Shown here: positions 36,526 to 47,841 of the stretch, in pieces
Layout of the letters: every line of letters starts with the position of its first letter
How positions within the stretch are numbered: position 1 is the stretch's first letter
Assembly: GCA_963580455.1 (NCBI GenBank)
Contig: OY756963.1
Coordinates: 23,951,555-24,015,554, forward strand
Length of the DNA: 64,000 nt
From: Euonymus europaeus
Taxonomy: Eukaryota > Streptophyta > Magnoliopsida > Celastrales > Celastraceae
Direction of reading: 5' to 3'
Program-made: the position numbers and the translations under genes
Notes under the pieces: generated by a model
Seen by the model: only the letters and a program-made list of their open reading frames with translations
Told to the model about the DNA's origin: nothing
Database searches by the model: none

Positions 36526-37376
36526 ATTGATCAACTTATCGCGTGTCTTTCATGTTTCTTCTTCCTGTAAATATTTTCAACTTTACTAGAAAATACATTA
36601 TTCATTATGTGAGTTGATGGTCGGAGCCTTCTTGACGGACATCCCGCCAACCTTGAGATGAATTCCCAATTATTAATTCAATTCGTTCTTATTTATTTAT
36701 TTTTGTGTTAGGGGTCCGTTTGGATCAGAGTATGTTGATAGAGTATAAGCTCTCGTAAAACGTAAATGTGCAAAACCAAGAAACGGAGGAGCGCACGCTA
36801 GCTAAACCTTAACGCGTTTGGCCGGAGCATCACGCGCCAGTCACCACTTCAGTAACCATAGTTGGTGCGCAGTTTGCATTCTGTTCACTTACTGTACAAC
36901 AATTCCTGGATACACTGAAGCACTGTCTGTTTAACGGCAAATCCCTTTCTCTATTTCTTTCTCCCTCTGCTTAAATTTAATTTAATCCAGTCTTATCAAA
37001 TCAAATCAGTGAAAATCACCACTAATCATCATCAATCGCATACTGTTTCTTCTCTCTCTAAAAGCCCACTGCACTATCACCTATCAATCCATGATAACTA
37101 AAGACACAGAGAGAGCTCTCAAGAAATCCAGATTTGAATAACTTCTCTCTTCCACATTTTCTCTCTCTATCTATACGTTGTATGTACTTGATAGCTAGTT
37201 AGGGAAGGATTAGAGCAGGAGAGAGTACTCGTTTCCTCCCTCTCTAGAACTGAAAATCTTTGTCTATTGTTCAGGAGGAGCGGATTTGAAACCAAACATT
37301 TGGATCTTGGCGGCATTTGGATTTGGATGTGAGAGCAGAGAGGGGGAAGTAGGGAGGAGATCGATCAGATCGGAGG

Positions 37377-38534
37377 ATGGCGGGGTTTTCCGGCGATGGA
37401 GGCGGGTGGACGGGGGAGGTGACTAGCTCTGGCAATGGTACTCCGACTGTGGCGCCACTCATGGAGTATGCATCGTTCAAGGAAGGAGGAAGCAGGGGCC
37501 CGTCTAGGCGGAGGCCAGTGAGGCCGAGCTTCGATGCTGATAATGAGTTCATTACGCTGCTGCACGGGTCGGATCCGGTGAAGGTGGAGCTTAATCGGTT
37601 AGAGAATGAAGTCAGAGGTGGAAATGGGGGCCGATCCGGAAGTTTTTGGGTCAATTAAGTTTATTTTTGGATTGATTCTGGCCAATTTTTTTCACGGTTA
37701 ATTCTTTGGTGGTTTTGTTTGCAGACAAGGACAGAGAGCTAGGGGAAGCACAAGCTGAGATCAGGGCGCTAAGGTTATCTGAGCGTGCTAGAGAAAAGGC
37801 CGTTGAAGAGGTCATTTTTATTCTATTTTCACTTTACATTCACATTTTTCTTCTGGTTTATTTGAAGATGGCCTGCATTTATCAGTCAGCTTAGTTACTT
37901 CTTTTCCGGACTTTGTTATGATGGTTATTGGATAATCGTAATTCCGGGAATATTATGCCAATATATTTAATTTATTGGGACAGTGAATCTACTTGTTATG
38001 GGTGCATCCGAGGGTATTGTGGTTGTAATGTTAGTGGGCACAATTGTTGCTGCATTTGCAAAAAATGGGTGACAAATATCGTTATTTATTATTGGTCAAT
38101 ATTAGATTGGATGAGGTTATTTTGGGTTTGGAATCTGAATTTTGAAATGGATTACCTCTTTTATATAGATTTTTGTTCTTCTAAACTGTCTCTATAGTCC
38201 ATGAGTGTCTTAGCATGCTCAAGTATTTGCTTAGAGCAAGTGAGCCTTTGCTTGGAGCAAGTGAGTGGCAATCACTATGCATGTAAGGATTGATCTTCTA
38301 ATAAAGAGTGGGTTCGAATCCTCCCATCCCCAATTCCCCTGAATAAAAAAAGAAGAGGTATTTGCTTGGAAAGCATTGTGGGATACAGACTGACCGCATT
38401 CATGATATATCTAGCTTATGTATCCTTTATTCCTGGACTGTTATCTGCACCATTTTTCAGTGTTTTTGGGAAGAAAGTTTAGAGAGAATGCATGACCACT
38501 AACAATTAAGGACCCTGCCCTGTCATTGCAGCTG

Positions 38535-38576
<42 letters not shown>

Positions 38577-41500
38577 CCCTTTTTGCATAAGTTGGGATGA
38601 TTCCTTGGATGTTAAACGTGCTTTTCTTTTTATGTACCGTGCACTTAAGCAGTGGTTTTAGCATCTCTTCATTGAAGCACTTACAAGAAACAAGGAAAAT
38701 TGGATGGGATAATGGAATAAACAGTGGACTTAACCAGGATTTTATTTTAGACTCTCAGTTTTCTTTTAAAGGACAGAGATTATGGAATCTGGTTTTTATG
38801 TGTGCTGACTTTATTTGGTGTTCTACTCTTTACATATTAGCTCACTGAAGAACTTGTGAAGATGGATGAGAAGCTCAAGCTAACAGAATCTCTCTTGGAA
38901 AGCAAAGTATTGCTTTAATCCTCCTTCAACTCCTGATTAGTAATTTGCTCCATCTACATGAAAACTAGTTTACTGAATTACAAACTCTTTGCAGAACCTT
39001 GAAATCAAGAAAATCAATGATGAAAAGAAGGCTTCCATGGCAGCTCAGTTCGCTGCTGAAGCCACTCTTCGAAGGGTTCATGCTGCTCAAAAGGACGATG
39101 ATATGCCTCCAATTGAAGCCATTCTTGCCCCTCTGGAGGCTGAGCTTAAGATTGCCAAGCAAGAGGTACTTATGTGCTTGATTATAGCTGCAAATCTACT
39201 TTGGAACTGGACTTTTTCTTGGCTTAACTATTCTACCACTGTTTGTTTTTCTGGGAATCTTGCAGATAGCAAAACTTCAAGATGATAATAAAGCATTAGA
39301 TCGACTAACAAAATCAAAAGAAGCAGCTTTAATTGAAGCTGAGAGGACTGTCCAAATTGCATTGGCTAAGGCTTCAATGGTGGATGATTTACAAAATAAG
39401 AATCAAGAATTAATGAAACAGATAGAGATTTGCCAGGTTGGTTATTAGAATGGTATTCCTTTCCTTGATGGCCGTCAAACCTGGGATATTATCTTATTAT
39501 GTGTAGCATGTATAATTACACAATAATTACATGGCATCTGTTTTTCTGTACTAGGAAGAAAATAAAATCGTAGACAAGATGCATAGGCAAAAGGTTGCAG
39601 AGGTTGAAAAGCTTACTCAAACTGTACGGGAGCTGGAAGAGGCTGTTCTTGCTGGTGGTGCAGCTGCTAATGCAGTTAGGGATTACCAGCGGAAAGTTCA
39701 GGAGATGAATGTAATGTGTCAAAACATTTCAGATCCCAATCTGATTTCTTTTCCTAACATTCTATAGGCAAACTAAAAGATTGAAATGTTTGCTTTGTGT
39801 TTCTTAGGAGGAAAGGAAAACTATTGACCGGGAGCTAGCCCGTGCAAAGGTAACAGCAAACAGAGTGGCCACGGTGGTTGCAAATGAGTGGAAAGATGCT
39901 AGTGACAAGGTGATGCCCGTTAAGCAATGGCTTGAGGAACGGAGATTCTTGCAGGTTATTAACTTATTATTGGAATTTGTTTGGGCGTCCTTCAAAATTT
40001 GAGCTCTTGTGAGTACGCAACCTTCTAGTTTCTATTATTGTTCTTTCTAACTATCATTAAAATTATGTTTTGCAGGGAGAAATGCAACACCTTCGTGACA
40101 AGCTTGTCATAACTGAGCGAGCAGCGAAGTCTGAAGCTCAGCTGAAAGTAACACTTTGATTTTTGACTTATTCTTTGGTTGTTGGCTGTTGTATTGCTCT
40201 TGTTGCTGAAATCTCAACTGTTTTCTTTTATTTGTCAGGAAAAGTACCTACTAAGGCTTAGAGTGTTAGAAGAGAATTTGAGAGGAACCCCCAACAGTTG
40301 TAATCGTAGTACCCCAGAAGGAAGAAGTATAACCAATGGGCCTTCTCGTCGCCAGTCCTTGGGTGGTGCTGGGGCTGATAGCATCTCAAAGTTTACTGCA
40401 AATGGATTTCTATCCAAAAGAACGCCAACCTCTCAGTTGAGATCTTTGTCATCCAGTACTAGCACGGTGTTGAAGCATGCCAAAGGGACATCAAAATCAT
40501 TTGATGGAGGCACAAGGTCATTAGATAGGAGTAAAGTGCTTCTAAATGGAGCTAGCCCAAATAAATCTTTCAACCAGTCTAGCGGGGGAAGTAAGGATAG
40601 TGAGGTACCTAATACCTGGAAAGGAAATGCGGATGACAAACCAAATGAGTTTCCAATGCCAGATACTGAGGATAATGTGCCAGGAGTGTTGTACGATTTG
40701 TTGCAGAAAGAGGTTGTAACTTTAAGGAAAGTTGGTCATGAAAAAGATCAAAGCCTTAAAGATAAAGATGATGCTATTGAGGTTGATTTTCTTGTCCTCT
40801 CTCTGATGCTTCTCTTCTACTTTTCATCGAAAACTTCTTGCTGTGTCTCATTTTCATTTTTTTCCTTCCAGATGTTGGCAAAGAAGGTGGAAACATTGAC
40901 TAAAGCAATGGAGGTTGAGGCAAAGAAGATGAGAAGAGAAGTGGCTGCCATGGAGAAGGAGGTGGCTGCAATGCGTGTGGAGAAGGATCAGGAGAATAGG
41001 GCTAAGCGATATGGTACTTCCAGACCTGCCAATTCTAGTCAGCTGCTTCCTGGAAGGTACTTATATTAAAATTTTTGATGTTTATTTAGAATAGCTCCTG
41101 GACAGAATTAGTTCTAGTACTACTTCTATGTGTATATTAATTGCCTTCTAGCGATTGCATGAATAGTGTCGATAATTTGATGTGAGGTTTGTTGCTCCAT
41201 TGGTCCTTCAAAATCTTTGTATATCTGTATCTCTATCTTTCTTTCTGTGTCTATAGTCATTGAGTGATATTAAAAAAAATTCTGGTAAGAAAGGAGGGCC
41301 CGGGAAATTATATAAAATTGAACTAATGAACTCTATTTAAAACTTTGATTGACAAGTTATCACTAGTAATCATTATAAGACAAAAAAAGGAAAATAGTTC
41401 TTGATACATTTTTCCTCGACATATTGTATTGCCGTCCCCTTCAATCTTTTTTTTTTGGAAAGTTCAACAAATATCATTGAAAGCACCATTGTGTAAAAAA

Positions 41501-42347
41501 AGTATTAAATGTAAGTTTTTTACTAAAATGTATTCCATAAGAACTGCATGGGTAGTGCACATTTACTGAGGCCAGTTTCACTGGACTTTCCCAATCTTTT
41601 TTGGTTTCAAATTTGTGTAAAATTAGGAAAATAGTTTTTTTTCTACGAGTGGAGTCTTGCTAATGTGTTTGTCTCATTATCATCATCATATCTTTTATCC
41701 CAAACTATTTGAGTTTGGATATTTAAATTCATAAGAGAAATTAGTGGGACTGAATTCTCTTTTACATTTCCTTTTTTTATGTAAACCCGCTTACTCTTCC
41801 GATTCTATAATGTCAAAGTCCTTTCTTATCACTTCCATCCAAATGTGTTTAGGATTCCATCTTCTCTTTTGAGCATTTCTTACTCGTACTTTCAACTGAT
41901 GGTAATGTCTATATTGATTTTTTTGCTGGCAACATCCCTATAAATGCACTAACTCCTTCTGAGGCATCTGACTTATGACAACTTTTATGCTCTGGTATGT
42001 CATTCTGCAATCACTCTAGAATACTAGACCCTCATTCACCTCAAAAGCTAACGTCTATGAATAAACTGGGTAGTGTTGTTCGGTTGCATGGTTACTGACA
42101 TTTAATCGAAATTGTTGTCCTTAAGGGATAATCTGTTTACAATGATTCTACTTCCTGCGCTGTTTTGATTCAGTATTTTGTATACTTTGACAAATGTCCC
42201 CATGCTTACATGAATCCCGTTTTTGGTTCAAGTGAACATGTTATGCGGCTGTCGTTGCTGTCATTTTTATGAAACTTACCATGTGTTGAAAAAATTCTTT
42301 TATGCAGAAGTGTTTCACGAAGTGGGTTAACACGCAGTACCCAATAA
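37377..42347 (+). CDS. MAP70: Microtubule-associated protein 70 (MAP70-1/2 type)
   Basis: Eleven exons: 37377-37617, 37725-37810, 38841-38906, 38995-39165, 39266-39436, 39555-39710, 39808-39954, 40076-40147, 40239-40781, 40872-41056, 42308-42347; all GT-AG, in frame, 625 residues (family about 600-635). MAP70 proteins are plant-specific coiled-coil proteins that bind cortical microtubules and help pattern secondary walls. The long coiled coil runs from about residue 70 to 380 (for example PVKVELNRLENEVR, KVAEVEKLTQTVRELEEAV) and is followed by a basic Ser-rich linker, a second coiled coil (MLAKKVETLTKAMEVEAKKM) and the C-terminus SVSRSGLTRSTQ. The last exon adds only 13 codons after a 1.25-kb intron. 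The 5' leader is rich in CTCTCT repeats. No defect was seen. Confidence 0.95.
38225..38350 (+). mobile_element. Possible SINE fragment in MAP70 intron 2
   Basis: Ends with a B-box-like GTGGGTTCGAATCCTCC at 38310-38326 followed by an A-rich tail (AATAAAAAAAG). An internal GAGCAAGTGAG motif is duplicated upstream. The A box is weak, so this is a partial or diverged SINE. Confidence 0.4.
38536..38574. repeat. (TA)n microsatellite in MAP70 intron 2
   Basis: About 19 TA dinucleotides in an uninterrupted run, a likely length-variable locus. Confidence 0.92.
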
Positions 42348-42953
42348 CAAAAGACACTCGGGGCAGCAGTAACGAGTATATCTGCTGAGTATGCCTTGTT
42401 CTTGTCTCTACCTTCTAGTTTTTTTCTTTTCCCATCCTATGAATGATTAGAAGATTATAACTTGCATGCCGATGATCCTATGTTCACAAAGAATTGGCGA
42501 AGAAAAAGAACAAGTTCCATGGATGAAATTCGGCATGTTTCTGACATAGACTGTTATTCCTGTGCTTGGAGATGTGCAGAAAAGATGAATGGAAGATGAT
42601 TTGACTTTTGGGCTAACATTTTGTCAGGTTTTCATTTTGGAGTGGTCAGTGATTGTGTGGTGGTTGTATAGGTAGCTTATCGACGTTTTCTTTTGTCTAC
42701 CTCAACCGTTTTTGCAGTTTACATTTGTATTTTGCTGCTAGTGTGGTTGTCGGATGAGTTTTGTTAATATTCTTGTAATCAGATAAAGATAGGATCTCTG
42801 TGGTTGTGTTTATTCAGCGATAGTGTTATTGTTGGTTATCAACTCTATTTTGCATATGCCCTTGTTTTGCAGCTCTGTTTTCCCTTTTTACTGGAAATAC
42901 GTCTGTGACATGTAATATTATCCAAAATATTTACTAAAAGCTTCAATGAATAT
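42348..42953 (+). other. MAP70 3' UTR and downstream flank
   Basis: Sequence following the MAP70 stop. T-rich with AATAAA-like variants but no decisive polyadenylation signal; no other gene was recognised. Confidence 0.4.
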
Positions 42954-42956
42954 TTA

Positions 42957-43286
42957 GGGTGTGTTTGTTTCACATTTCGCACAGCTTAAAGTTATGCGAA
43001 ATGAAATGTTGTCATCCCATAATTTTTCAGAGTTTAAAACTGTGAGACTCACATTATTTTATAATCACATTACGTAATTGCTCTTCCATATTTTGAAAGT
43101 TTTTAATTATTTTTTATTGTAATATATTTTTTTATAATTTTATCTACAAAATTAATCTAACAGAAAAATGAATCATACACTCTACAATATTTTATACAGC
43201 TTTTTATACAACATTTTTTATAGCTTTAAACGAAATATTTTTTACAGTTTAAAGCTATGAAATGCAATTGTGAAACAAACGGACCC
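42957..43286. mobile_element. Tourist-like MITE (PIF/Harbinger type), 330 bp
   Basis: Inverted ends GGGTGTGTTTGTTTCACA and GGGTCCGTTTGTTTCACA (reverse complement of the right end), flanked by a TTA duplication (42954-42956 and 43287-43289). The interior is AT-rich and non-coding, with mirrored motifs such as AGCTTTAAAC. TTA duplications and this terminus are typical of Harbinger-derived MITEs. Confidence 0.88.
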
Positions 43287-43289
43287 TTA

Positions 43290-44842
43290 ATCTGTAAATC
43301 TCTTTGAGCCAAATCGTATGGACTTGAGTTCTCGAGCTATGTTCTATAGTCATATGAAAACTTTTATGTGCGCAAGTTTTACGATATAAGCTTGTTTGGC
43401 GTATCATATGAGCCTAATTTTGGAATGCTTATATCAGCTTCGTTTTGATCTTTGCGGGCGTTTTAATATGATGAGGTTGTAGCGGAAGTTCTTCTCAAGT
43501 TCATGGCTAGAAACTAATTTGTTAGAATATGTCTGCATGTAGTCGGTTGGCATACACATGAATGTAGGATCAAATTCTGTTATAATAAGAAATCTTGATC
43601 CTTTTGTTGCGCTTATTGACTGAATTAATGGCTTCTCCTACTGGCCTGACAATTTCTAACCACTAATGTAGGATCATATTGACTCAATCCATCCACTCCC
43701 AAATATGCTATTGCTATAAATTTTGGTCTTTTTATCATATTCATCAATCTTTCTTCGTCTGTATTTCCCCGTTTCTTTCTTGTCAGCTTCACAAGCCCTC
43801 AATATCCACGGCTCTTCCGAGCAGAAATACATGGAGCATGAATTTGCCAACGAGTCATGAAGATCACATTAAAATCTCCATTGGAATGGACGGACTTGGG
43901 AAGAAAAAATTTGTCATGCGATAGAATGTGCTGAGATTGAACCAGTCCGTTCGTAAGGACATTCAAGCAGTCAGTTCGACAGAATTTTGAAAGGGAAAAG
44001 TTGATATGTAAATCTCTTATGAATACTGTCAACGATGAGAGAATCAACCATGGCTGTGCGTGATACAATTGATTCGGCATAGTATATAGACAAAGATTCC
44101 GACATCCGAGAGCTAAGCTGGAGTGGGAGTATTTGCCGGGATTGACAACTAAGCTTGCGTATAACAAATCCCTATTGACAAGGAAATTAATTGTTAATAT
44201 GTAATAAGCTTATTTTATTTGCTTTGTATGATGTTAATCAGCAATGCTGAAATAGTGGCCATGAAGCACAAATTACTCATTTACATGTCCAGTGTATTGA
44301 TTAAAATTCAACTGTCAAAATTATTTACATTTTACATATATTATGGTTGATCATCTTGGCATGGTGCAAGGGTCCTCCCTGGATCTCAGGTATTGGGTTG
44401 GATTGGGCTGCAACTACAAAAATGGGTGCTGGCCCGCTGTAATAACATTTTAAGACAGTAAAAATTTATATATTTATTTTAAGTCATAGATGTGTAATAT
44501 TCATTTTAATTAGTCAAACAATGTATTGTTTGAAATAAAAATCAAACTCATAGCAATTAAAACATTGAATATTTTGAGTTTAAATATGATGGTCTAGAAT
44601 TTTCATAACCTTTTAAGTTAAATTTGATTTTTATTTCGAAAACAAAATACATAGTTAAATTTGTTATTATAAATACTAAACATCTAAATTTTAAAATAAA
44701 TAAATAAATAAAATTTTTGGACACCAAAAATGGTTTTAAAGTACAACAGGGCCCAGCCATCCAAAAGAATCGGGGTTCAAAATCAAATCAAACTTTAAGT
44801 ATTGTTCCTTCAATTCCCTTCCAATCCCAAGGACTATGCCTT
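43290..44842. other. Intergenic, no gene recognised
   Basis: AT-rich sequence. A 122-codon minus-strand frame at 43799-44167 has no recognisable domain and no splice-supported extension. Nothing else can be supported. Confidence 0.45.
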
Positions 44843-45437
44843 CACTATGTTTGGGAGAGAAGGAAAAGTGAGGGGAGGGAGAATTTAGAAGTAAAAATGA
44901 TAGAAAATGAAAAGAGATGGTGTTTGGAGAGGGGTGGAAAATTTTGGAGCAAAATTTGTGAGTAAAATAGTGGTGGGTCCCATATGTTTTTTTACCATTC
45001 AAAATTGGGGAGAAAATCGGGTGAAAGTTGCAAATGTGGTGGGCCCCGCGCGGCAATTACATTTCTACCCTCTGGTGGATATACATATTTCTTATAGCAG
45101 GTGGGTCCCGCCACATAATAGACGGGTCCCGCTTTACATTATATTATATATATATATATTATACAAAAAATATAATATAATAATTTATATATAAAGTATA
45201 AAAATATATATAAGAAAATATATAATATATATATAAAAATTTACATCAAGGGTAACATGGTAAATTTATATCAATCCTACAAATCATAAAAATACACTTT
45301 TTTATTTTTTCTTCCCCTAATTTTTGACTATCCAAACAAGATAAAGTAAAATTAACTTTTCATCCCCTCCCCTCCCCTCCATTTTCCATTCCTCCCAAAA
45401 ATTTCTTCCCCTCCCCTCCTACTTCCCAAACATAGTG
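44843..45437. mobile_element. MITE with CACTATGTTTGGGA termini, about 595 bp
   Basis: Left end CACTATGTTTGGGAGAGAAGG and the reverse complement of the right end (CACTATGTTTGGGAAGTAGG) share a 14-bp perfect inverted repeat followed by purine-rich subterminal DNA (AGGGGAGGGG-like on both sides). The centre holds GGGTCCC motifs and a TA-rich stretch around 45140-45235. No convincing target duplication was found, so the superfamily is left open. Confidence 0.75.
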
Positions 45438-45539
45438 TTAGGGTTAGGAGGAGATGATAACGTTAAAAAATTATCATTTAATGATGTTATCAAGTGTTTG
45501 GATGATTTTTTTAAAACTCGAGATGATATATAATTTTAT

Positions 45540-46700
45540 GCAACAAAGATTCTTATATGCTACAAGCCTATAATATAAAAACACATCATGATATTAGCAA
45601 AATAATCTTACCAAACTGAGGCATATCCTTAACAACATTCCGAGGTAGCAACCATACATACACCTCGATAATAACCAATGTTCATATCCCAACGAGAGAC
45701 TAAGCAGGGGCGGCCGCCCAGGGCCCCCAAAATTTGAGGGCCCTCAAATTTTTTTTAATACTAATATATTTTAACATATATATAAAATTTAGTTTTCACA
45801 ACCATTGTATCATTATTTTACTTGTGGTCTAGCGGCACAATGGTTTTTTATATATATTGAGGTTAGTGGTTCGAGCCTTTGATCTAACATCTCCTCTTTT
45901 CTTTTTCTTTCATTTTTTGTAGTTAAAATTGGGCCCCCAATTTCAAGTCCAAAGATCCATTTTTTATACTTAAAATTGGGCCCCCAATTTCAGGTCCAAA
46001 GTACTTACTACAAGGCTCAATTTCACTTTTAAAACCCTAATTTACATCTTCACCTCTTTCTCTCGTCTCCCATTTTTGTAATCTCTGTTCTCTCCAACCT
46101 CCAACGTCTCTATTTATGTGATTTTATGTAATTATATTTTTAACTAAATATTGTAATTAATAGTTTAATTTTAATGTAATGACATTCAAGCCGTGATGGT
46201 CTAGCCTCCCAAAATTGGGTTCCAGCTATCAAAAATTTATTGTTGTTTTATTTATTTGAATTTTTATTATTAGTTTAAAAGTTATGACTATGTGTAAAAA
46301 AAAATATTTCGGGGCGTTGCCCCGAACCCCAAATTTTTTTTAAGGGCCCCAAAAAAATATCTCGCCCCGGGCCCCAAATAGCCCAGGACCGCCCCTGAGA
46401 CTAAGTTCAAGGAGTCCTACTTTCCATAGAAGAGGAGTCCAGATGAGATTAAACCTTCAAAGAATCCGCCCAACGATTAGGGAGAAGGAGTCAATTTCAA
46501 CTACAACTCAGAGTCCTCAACCAATATAAAAGGGGATCTATAGCGCTAGGTAAAATATAATCTCATTGCTTATACTTTTACTTGCCTGTCTTGAGAGAGC
46601 TTCGAGTACTAAGCTTTCCTTACAACATAGTTCATACTGCTTGAGAGTCGGAGTAGTTACCTGAGCATTTCTCAGGGCCAGGGCTGGGCCCAAGCCCTAT
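45540..46700 (+). mobile_element. Probable LTR remnant (Ty3/Gypsy-like) interrupted by a MITE
   Basis: Ignoring the MITE at 45705-46397, the flanks join into LTR-like sequence: a TATA-like AATATAAAAGGGG near 46525-46537 is followed by CTCATTGCTTATACTTTTAC and CTTGAGAGTCGGAGTAG (46639-46655), which resembles the 3' part of plant Gypsy LTRs. There is no partner LTR, primer site or coding region. Edges are uncertain. Confidence 0.35.
45705..46397. mobile_element. Non-autonomous hAT element (CAGGGGCGG ends), 693 bp
   Basis: Terminal inverted repeats CAGGGGCGGCCGCCCAGGGC and CAGGGGCGGTCCTGGGC (reverse complement of right end). A perfect 8-bp target duplication AGACTAAG lies at 45697-45704 and 46398-46405. 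CAGGGGCGG ends plus an 8-bp duplication are typical of Tip100-like hAT elements. The interior is non-coding with repeated AAAATTGGGCCCCCAATTTCA palindromes and a tRNA-like patch (45820-45880, TGGTTCGAGCC). Confidence 0.92.
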
Positions 46701-47841
46701 TAGTTCATTGATTTGTCATCTGCTTGGTACCTTTTTGACATCATAACCTCCAATTCTTTTTATACGAAATTCTTAGTGTAACTAATAACATGTCAAATGA
46801 CAAAAAATATAAATCTTATACCGTTATTTTGTCAACAACAAAGCAAATACTATGCGTGTTTGGCCATGCGTTAGAGGCCCACGTTCATGTTGGGTTTAAA
46901 CGCAATTTAAAAAAACGGGCCCATAACTTTTTGGTTGTCACTTGCGTTGAGTCTGCAAGCGAAGATAAGAAACGCGTTTTAACAAGCCAGACAACTCCAC
47001 TATTATATTATATGAAAAATATGTTATATAATTCTAATATCGGATTCTTTTCAAACAAAGAATAAAAATAAATTATACACAAACTTTTATGGTGATTCAA
47101 ATGTGATAAGCTCAAGCTTGACTCGTTAGAAACTCGATAAATTACTAAATGAGTCGAGCTCGATAATAATAATGATAATAAATACATGTTAATATTTAAT
47201 GCTCATGTAATATACTAATAATAATGATGATACTTAAGTAGTTACGGATACATTGAATCACATGAATAGTTTATTACATTCAAACATATTAATAATGTTA
47301 AATTGAAATCAAATGAACTATTATACATACATATATATATATATGTATTTATAATCGAGCCGAGCCAAATGAGCTAACTTGCGACCTTAACTAGCCGAGT
47401 TTTGTGATGGTCAAGCTCAACTCTTTTATAAATCGAACTTTAAAATCAAGTTCAAATTCGATTCGTTTATGAATCGAGTCAAACACAAACAATTTTTTTT
47501 CGAACAAACACCGAGCCGCTCATAAGCGGCTCAACTCATTTAGACACCTAATCCTGAAGTCCCAAACGGCCAACAAAGAGCTCTTGGCCCAAAATAATGA
47601 AATATCTATCCCCCCTTCTCTGAAGTTGCGCACAACATTCCCAACTTCTCTACACACTCCTCCTATGCCGTCCTTCCACTTGTTTTAACTTGTCTTTTAT
47701 ACCCTTCGCAGACAATATTCACCTATGTAAGAAATGCTAGACGCGTTCCCATCAACGAAAACCTCAAACCACAATTTTTCGACTCTTTGAGCTCCTACTC
47801 GTTGATATTTGGGGGGCGTGTTCTGCAAGAATCGTTCAATT
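46701..47841. other. Upstream region of HSFA8 with a decayed repeat
   Basis: About 47100-47550 contains GAGTCGAGCTCG/CGAGCCGAGCC motifs on both sides of an AT-rich core, like a decayed non-autonomous hAT. The segment 47560-47841 is the probable HSFA8 promoter and 5' leader. No other gene is seen. Confidence 0.4.

Noticed and set aside
43799..44167. 122-codon minus-strand frame
   Set aside because: Faintly retroelement-like composition, but no motif of protease, integrase, reverse transcriptase or any other family could be recognised.
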